Source of the DNA: Euptelea pleiosperma
Lineage: Eukaryota; Streptophyta; Magnoliopsida; Ranunculales; Eupteleaceae
DNA: 64,000 nt
Assembly (NCBI GenBank): GCA_035048495.1
Contig: CM068543.1
Coordinates: forward strand, 32,117,096-32,181,095
Reading direction: 5' to 3'
Part shown: one piece after another, positions 59,218-64,000 of the stretch
Position numbering within the stretch: position 1 is the first letter of the stretch
Layout: every line of letters starts with the position of its first letter
The notes under the pieces: model-generated
Seen by the model: only the letters and a program-made list of their open reading frames with translations
The model's database searches: none
Told to the model about the DNA's origin: nothing
Position numbers and translations under genes: made by a program

Positions 59218-61239
59218 GAAAGTAGAGTTTTTCCGCGTCGTTGGTTACGGAAACCCTAACTTCAACACATTTGTATCTTTTTCGATTTAATTCCTGCAAA
59301 AATAGTAATTCTTGCACAGTGGGAAGTTTCGGATGTCGATCCGCACTCGGGTTTAGTTAACGCAATCAAGAACATAAAATGATGGATTTTTTTTACCAGA
59401 AAAATGTCAGAAATTCATGGATGGTGGATGAGAGTGGTGAGCGAAGGTGATTTTAAAGCATTCTTTTAGGTTTTTAGATGGGATCCATTCATAACAATGA
59501 AAGTACGTAGAACCAATTGAAACAAAATGCAACCAACAAAAATTAAACTTGCTTCATAAAAACAAACTTTCCCTTACATATCTGATAAACATTGCTTAAA
59601 AACAAGTAAATCTACTAGAAAGCATTAGAATATAACAAAAAAAACTAAAAGGCCTAGAGAGAGAAAAAGAACATTATTGAGAGAAAATGCTCAAATTACC
59701 TAGAGAGAGAACGTGGTGAAGGTAGAGAGAAATCTTCTTTGGGACAACTTACCATGAAGATTGGCAATGATTTGGCCACGATGTGGGTCGGCCCAATTGG
59801 AAAAATGGCAGCGGTAAGATGTTTTTTTGGTGAAAGAGGGGGGGGGGGGGGCAGCAAACCTTCCTAGGATGAAGGTTTGTTGATGCAGTCCTTGGAGAAC
59901 CAGGTAGGGGGCAGCAATCTTTCCTCTTTTTTTACTCTATTTTTTTTTTTTTTTTTTTTTAGAGAAGATGAGAGGAAAGATTGGAACTGAGGATGGCTTG
60001 AGCTTTTGTTAGGGGCGGACCGGTGTTGGGAGTATCACCGATGACTGAAGTGGAGAACCAGTTCCATCCGGCCGGTTTCAATGGTGGAGAAGGGGAGAAC
60101 CAGTGGTGAAAATGGCAAGAGGAGCAACACAACAGCAAGTTGGCAAGTCGAGGAGGCTGAGGAATTAGAATAAGGGGTTTTTTTATAGGGACCATGGGTT
60201 TCTATTCTTGAAACCCATGGTTTCTAAAAATTTTAAAATGTTTCCCCCTCCTTTGGTAAGAACCGTGGGTTCCTACATTAGAAACCCACGGTTTCTAAAA
60301 GTTCAAAAACTTCTCCTTCTCCTTTTGGAAAAACCAAAGATTCCCCCCCTTTTTAAAATCTTTCTCAAAAAAAAATTACTCTCATTTCTTTTTTAGAAAC
60401 TGTTTCCTATTTATGTCAGGCATATGGGTCCCACCGAGTGGCTGGGCCAAGGGTAATGGGTTCGCCCTTTGGCCTATGTGATAAAATGGTGATGGCCATG
60501 AGATTCTAAGATAATGTGATGGATGATCAGGTGAATTTTCAATGATCGGATGGTAGAAGTGGGTGGCGATGATCAGGTGGATCATCGGATGGTGGAGATG
60601 GGCCAAGGTAGGCTGTAGAATTGGGTGATCGAGGAATGAGAAATGATCGGATGATTTGGATTGTGAGTAGAGAGAGAATGAGGATCTAGAGAGAGGAGAG
60701 AGAAAATATTACAAAATAAAGAGAAAATGCTCGAAGAGGGTCTTGAACCCTAGTATTTGACTTGGTCTTCTGCATGCTTCACCAAATGAGCAAGCACTCG
60801 CCTTGTGTTGGTATATAAGCTTTAATCTCCTTAGTCTCTTTTTTGAGGGCTTGTCTATCCTTCTCTCTTGGTCGTCCCTCGATTCTTTTGATTCTCTGGC
60901 TCTTCCCGTCTTTGGCCTATATCTTCTCATCTTCAGCTTGTTGGCTCTTGAGCTTTGATCCTAGGTTCTGGAAGTTGATTGTGGGCTCGCGTTCCATCAA
61001 AATTTCCCGATTATTGCTCTACGATAGAAAAAATCGCGTAATGAGAATGACTTCGCATGTGGATCAAATAAATGCGTATGAATGCATGCGAATATACCAT
61101 TTTAACTAGAAAAGTGTGTTCTACAGAATGAGAGAAGCTCTGACATAGAAATGTTGATAAAAAATGCAGTTTTACGTAGAAAAGTGTGACAATGCTAGAA
61201 GGATAATTGCTTAAACTAAGCACTTTTGAGCGAATATCA
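59218..61239 (+). mobile_element. 2022-bp solo LTR inserted in the 3' LTR
   Basis: Begins TGAAAGTAGAG and ends GCGAATATCA. It is flanked by a perfect 5-bp duplication ATAAT at 59213-59217 and 61240-61244, and the host LTR is continuous across it. It has no coding capacity, a G10 run near 59841, a T run near 59941-59960, and two hairpin-forming direct repeats at 60191-60293. A piece of the same LTR family is at 427-712. Strand is given in the TG-to-CA orientation, which is the same on both strands, so it rests on the 427-712 copy only. Confidence 0.85.
60191..60330. repeat. two tandem hairpins in the solo LTR
   Basis: ACCATGGGTTTC at 60191-60202 pairs perfectly with GAAACCCATGGT at 60210-60221. 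A second copy about 70 bp on (60261-60293) pairs AACCGTGGGTT with AACCCACGGTT. Flanking bases are also repeated. Confidence 0.8.
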
Positions 61240-61610
61240 ATAATATACCACGGAGGTATATTTGATTTGAGTCGGTTGTGATAATCCTTTATCAAACAAC
61301 CAAGGCATGCGATTTTATCCCCTTACCATCGACCAGCAAAACTGTGTAGGTATAATTAATTTTAAATACCTAATCAACCCCCCCCCCTTTCTAGGTATAA
61401 AGAGAACGGACCGTTGGATTTTCAGTTGGCACCAACCCTTTTTGACTGTGCAATTGGTCATCGGATTTGAAAATTGATAACATAATTCTATAAAAATAAA
61501 TAATATGCAAACTAGTGACTTCATGAAGTCACTAATTTGCATACTCATTTGGCCTACTAATCATTTAAGAGATCATTGGGTAAGTGAGTCATTTGTATAG
61601 GGAAAGATGT

Positions 61611-61736
61611 TAGGCAAACTAATATATCCACATTTAAACAGTTACTTATTCTTGTACCCTCTGTATCTTCTCAACTTATCAATAAGAAAAGAAGAAAATG
61701 ACAAAATAAAGCTACGTGTATGGAAATAGGGGTGGC
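61611..61736. mobile_element. 126-bp MITE, copy 1
   Basis: Flanked by AAAGATGT (61603-61610) and AAAAATGT (61737-61744). The right end AGGGGTGGC matches copy 2; the left end TAGGCAAACT has lost the inverted match. Confidence 0.6.
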
Positions 61737-61788
61737 AAAAATGTGAAATCCCCTAACTATGTATGCATTTGTTGATCGAGAAAAATGT

Positions 61789-61914
61789 TAGGCACCCCGA
61801 TCTTTCCATATTTAAATAGTTACTTACTCCTGTGCACTCTATCGTCATCTCAACTTATCGATAAAAAAAGAAGAAAATTGCAAATAAAGCTGCATGTATA
61901 TAGATCGGGGTGGC
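61789..61914. mobile_element. 126-bp MITE, copy 2
   Basis: Flanked by perfect AAAAATGT at 61781-61788 and 61915-61922. The left end GGCACCCCGATCT and the right end, reverse-complemented to GCCACCCCGATCT, form the inverted repeat. An 8-bp duplication fits hAT-type MITEs. Confidence 0.68.
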
Positions 61915-62212
61915 AAAAATGTGGGATCACCCAACAATATATGCATTTTTGTGGGATCACCCCTAGGCATCTGTTTTTGTGGGTTTGTATTATTTATTCT
62001 CCCTAGTTGCACATGATTTAATGTTTGTGGAGGGCCTCTGATCTTTAGGTTAAATTAGGGTTCTATTTTGGGCGGTTTAGTGGTGTTTCTAGGGTAATCC
62101 AAACCCCCAAGAGCAGGAGCGACTCAGGCGCCCGCACTTTTCGAGTTTCTATTTTTTATTGTATTTGTTGGTAGGGCGTGGGCACCAGAACTTTGCTTAC
62201 TTGCCCGTGCCC

Positions 62213-62222
62213 CTTGTATATA
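62213..62222 (+). promoter_or_regulatory. possible TATA box before the second extra ORF
   Basis: TTGTATATAAAC, followed by a pyrimidine-rich stretch and then, 150 bp on, MAFKRQ. It resembles the promoter part of an LTR, but no LTR boundary was found. Confidence 0.35.
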
Positions 62223-62386
62223 AACTCTTCTCTCTTCTCGGGCAGCCATTTTGTTCCTTCTCTCCTTGCATCATTGTCCCTTCATCTTTTATTGCTCCTT
62301 CCTTCATATTCTTTAGTTTTTCATCCCCTACCTTTCTTAGTGCTTTCCTAGTAGTTTTTGGTTCTTGTCTTTTTTCATTCATCTAT

Positions 62387-63415
62387 ATGGCTTTCAAAAG
62401 ACAAGAATGACGTGTGAAAGGATGCCATGATCATGTTGCAAACCCCTCCAATGTCAATGCACACGAGTTTGCGCGTCTCCAACCTCGCTAAGGAGCGCTT
62501 TGATAGGTATGTCTCTCACCATTATATCACCAAAGAACGTTCTATTTTGGTAAAAACTCTTGCTCCCCTCCATATGTATCACCTATTCAAATATCAACAT
62601 TGGTTATCATTGTTTGAGTTTTTTCGGTCCAGTGTATCTCCGTCTGATTCGCCTTTTCAATACTAATATACATGATGAATATCTCTATGGGTTATTTTTC
62701 ACCACTCATGTTAATGGTGTTGACATGAAGATCTATCCTGAAATTATTGCTCAAATTTTTGGCATGTCTAGAACTCCAGAAGCTTGTAGGTATCCTCCTC
62801 TTGATCCACTCCCTGATAAAGCTTACATGATTGGGTTTGTCTGTGGCCAAGATGTACCTTCGACTCCTCATCTCAGGACCTCAAGATTGCTCCCTGAGTA
62901 TAAGTTCTACCATCATGTTCTATCTTACAACCTTTCTAGAGCTGGCCACAGAAACAAGATCTCTGAATCCATGATTTTTCCTCTATATCATCTTTCCAAA
63001 GGAAACCCATTGGATGCCCCTTGCCATTATCCGCCATAACATGATTAAGGCATTCTACGCCCGAGTTCTTGAAAAAATCTTCCAGTTGTTCCTCTTATCT
63101 CCTCTCTACTCACTCATTTTAAAGTTCTTATCGTTGCTAATGAACCTTCCGAAGCTCTTGGTATTCCAGTAAGTGGCTCGACTGTTACCCATATGCATGT
63201 GGGCGGTTCTTCATAATTCAGAGGCAATAGTTCATCCTCCAATATTGACATCCTTCTTAAGATTGTGTGCTACTCACACGAAGGTCTCCCGGATTAATGC
63301 TTACCTTCGCTCCAAGGATGAGGATTATCTACCATCTTAAGATGAGACAATAGATGAAGATGATGATGATGAAGATGAGTACGAAGCGGATGATGTGGAT
63401 GAGTGATTGTGATTT
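62387..63415 (+). pseudogene. second plant-transposon-protein ORF, decayed
   Basis: Starts around MAFKRQ at 62387. Readable pieces in changing frames are LAKERFDRYVSHHYITKER, LHMYHLFKYQHWLSLFEFF, VYLRLIRLFNTNIHDEYLY, VNGVDMKIYPEIIAQIFGM, LPDKAYMIGFVCGQDVPSTP, LRTSRLLPEYKFYHHVLSYN and MIFPLYHLSKGNP. A Ser/acidic tail (LRSKDEDYLPS, DDDDEDEYEADDVDE) follows. This is the same type of domain as the ORF at 55967 but clearly a different lineage. At least three frameshifts and several stops are present. No gag or pol is visible in the window. Confidence 0.75.
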
Positions 63416-63745
63416 TCTGTTGGTTGTTTCAATTTTTCTTATGTACTTGGGTTCACTTTTTGTACGCCTTTGTAGAAACTATTCATCCTCCAAGACCTCC
63501 AAGATTGACCTCCTTCTTCGGACTGTGAGCACTACTTACACGAAGGTCTCTCTGATAGATGCTTACCTTTGCTCTAAGGATGAGGATTATCCACCATCTA
63601 AAGATGATATAACAGATGAAGACAGTGATGATGAAGATGAGGATGAAATGGATGGTGATGATGAGTGATCGTGGTTTTCTGTTGGTTGTTTTGGTTTCCT
63701 CTTATGTGCTTAGGTTCACTTTTTGTACGCCACTGTAGAAGGCAT
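63222..63745 (+). repeat. ~260-bp direct duplication of the ORF tail
   Basis: Copy 1 (about 63222-63475) and copy 2 (about 63478-63745) share TCATCCTCCAA, CACGAAGGTCTC, GATGCTTACCTT or its variant, AAGGATGAGGATTAT, GATTTTCTGTTGGTTG or its variant, and GGTTCACTTTTTGTACGCC. Copy 2 keeps an open acidic tail where copy 1 has stops. Confidence 0.8.
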
Positions 63746-64000
63746 GTGTTTTGCTGACACCTCTTTTGGACTTTGTAGTTGTTGTTATGGTTGTGTTGGT
63801 ACTATTTTTGCTTTTCATTGACTTGTGTTGGCACTTTAGTATGCTTTTGGACTCTCATGGTTATTTCCATTTTGTCAATCCTAACAAAAAGGGGAGAAAA
63901 TTTGGACATGACATGTGTATATCGTATGACTTTGAATGATTAAAATGATTACAATGATTGCATGCATTATGAATGTTATGGATGAAACTTGTCATATGGA
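63746..64000 (+). other. 3' untranslated part of the second element, with a polypurine-like tract
   Basis: ACAAAAAGGGGAGAAAA at 63885-63901 resembles the tract that precedes 3' LTRs in Sirevirus-like elements (compare 57582). The LTR itself would lie beyond the window. Confidence 0.45.

Larger units (their letters stand above)
49198..61425 (+). mobile_element. Sirevirus-like LTR element without pol, with two nested solo LTRs
   Basis: The 5' LTR (49198-50694) and 3' LTR (57922-61425) are flanked by the target duplication GTTGG at 49193-49197 and 61426-61430. A tRNA-Met primer site lies at 50697-50708 and a polypurine tract at 57908-57920. The interior has a long gag with two CCHC-like boxes around a coiled coil, then a 416-codon extra ORF near the 3' end, in the position of the env-like gene of Sireviruses. 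No protease, integrase, RT or RNase H is present between 54553 and 55966. Further AAAGGGGGAG tracts at 57582 and 57629 resemble the multiple polypurine tracts of Sireviruses. A solo LTR sits in gag and another in the 3' LTR. Confidence 0.9.
57922..61425 (+). repeat. 3' LTR of the Sirevirus-like element, interrupted
   Basis: Pairs with 49198-50694. Without the nested solo LTR and its duplication it is about 1477 bp. It has eight CCAATCGATTGG variants at 58266-58465. Confidence 0.92.

Overview
The window is nuclear DNA of a flowering plant, probably a dicot or another non-grass angiosperm. It has a multi-exon plant gene with GT-AG introns, several Ty1/copia elements primed by initiator-Met tRNA, L1-type and RTE-type LINE remnants, MITEs and a decayed piece of plastid 23S rRNA gene. 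No bacterial-type features are present. The species cannot be named from the sequence.

The only ordinary gene is a minus-strand homologue of plant DNA ligase 6 (LIG6), an SNM1-type nuclease fused to an ATP-dependent DNA ligase. Its start codon is at 44357. Six exons lie in the window: 44357-42026, 41901-41784, 41636-41555, 20850-20748, 20637-20541 and 2532-2430. Together they encode exactly 945 codons in one continuous frame. The catalytic ligase part must lie beyond base 1. Exons 1-3 and exons 4-5 are separated by ordinary introns of 110-147 bp. Intron 3 is 20.7 kb, intron 5 is 18.0 kb and intron 6 is longer than 2.4 kb; all three are filled with transposons.

Layout by region. 1-1386: minus-strand copia family A element with a fragment of a 2-kb LTR inside (intron 6). 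2430-2532: exon 6. 2654-3104: MITE. 4065-14908: decayed copia D (minus), carrying an hAT-like MITE and split by copia C (5605-10841, minus), which has an intact 1464-codon gag-pol and nearly identical LTRs. 15091-19032: 3'-truncated, stop-riddled relative of C (element E, plus). 20541-20850: exons 5 and 4. 21998-22242: Tourist-like MITE. 22366-24905: L1-type LINE (minus). 25288-30862: copia B (minus), inserted in another LINE piece. 31048-32870: old copia with a plastid rrn23 insertion. 33470-33780: RTE-type LINE tail. 34774-40720: copia family A element (plus). 41555-44357: exons 3 to 1, with a TATA box near 44468.

Upstream of the gene, 44500-49192 holds GC-rich repeats, a foldback element and a copia gag remnant. 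At 49198-61425 lies a Sirevirus-like LTR element with 1.5-kb LTRs and target duplication GTTGG. It has gag and a downstream extra ORF but no pol. It carries two nested solo-LTR insertions, one in gag (50918-52726) and one in its 3' LTR (59218-61239). The right end (61600-64000) has twin 126-bp MITEs and a second decayed extra ORF of the plant-transposon-protein type. The main biological story is a DNA repair gene spread over more than 42 kb by successive intronic insertions whose exons and splice sites remain intact.
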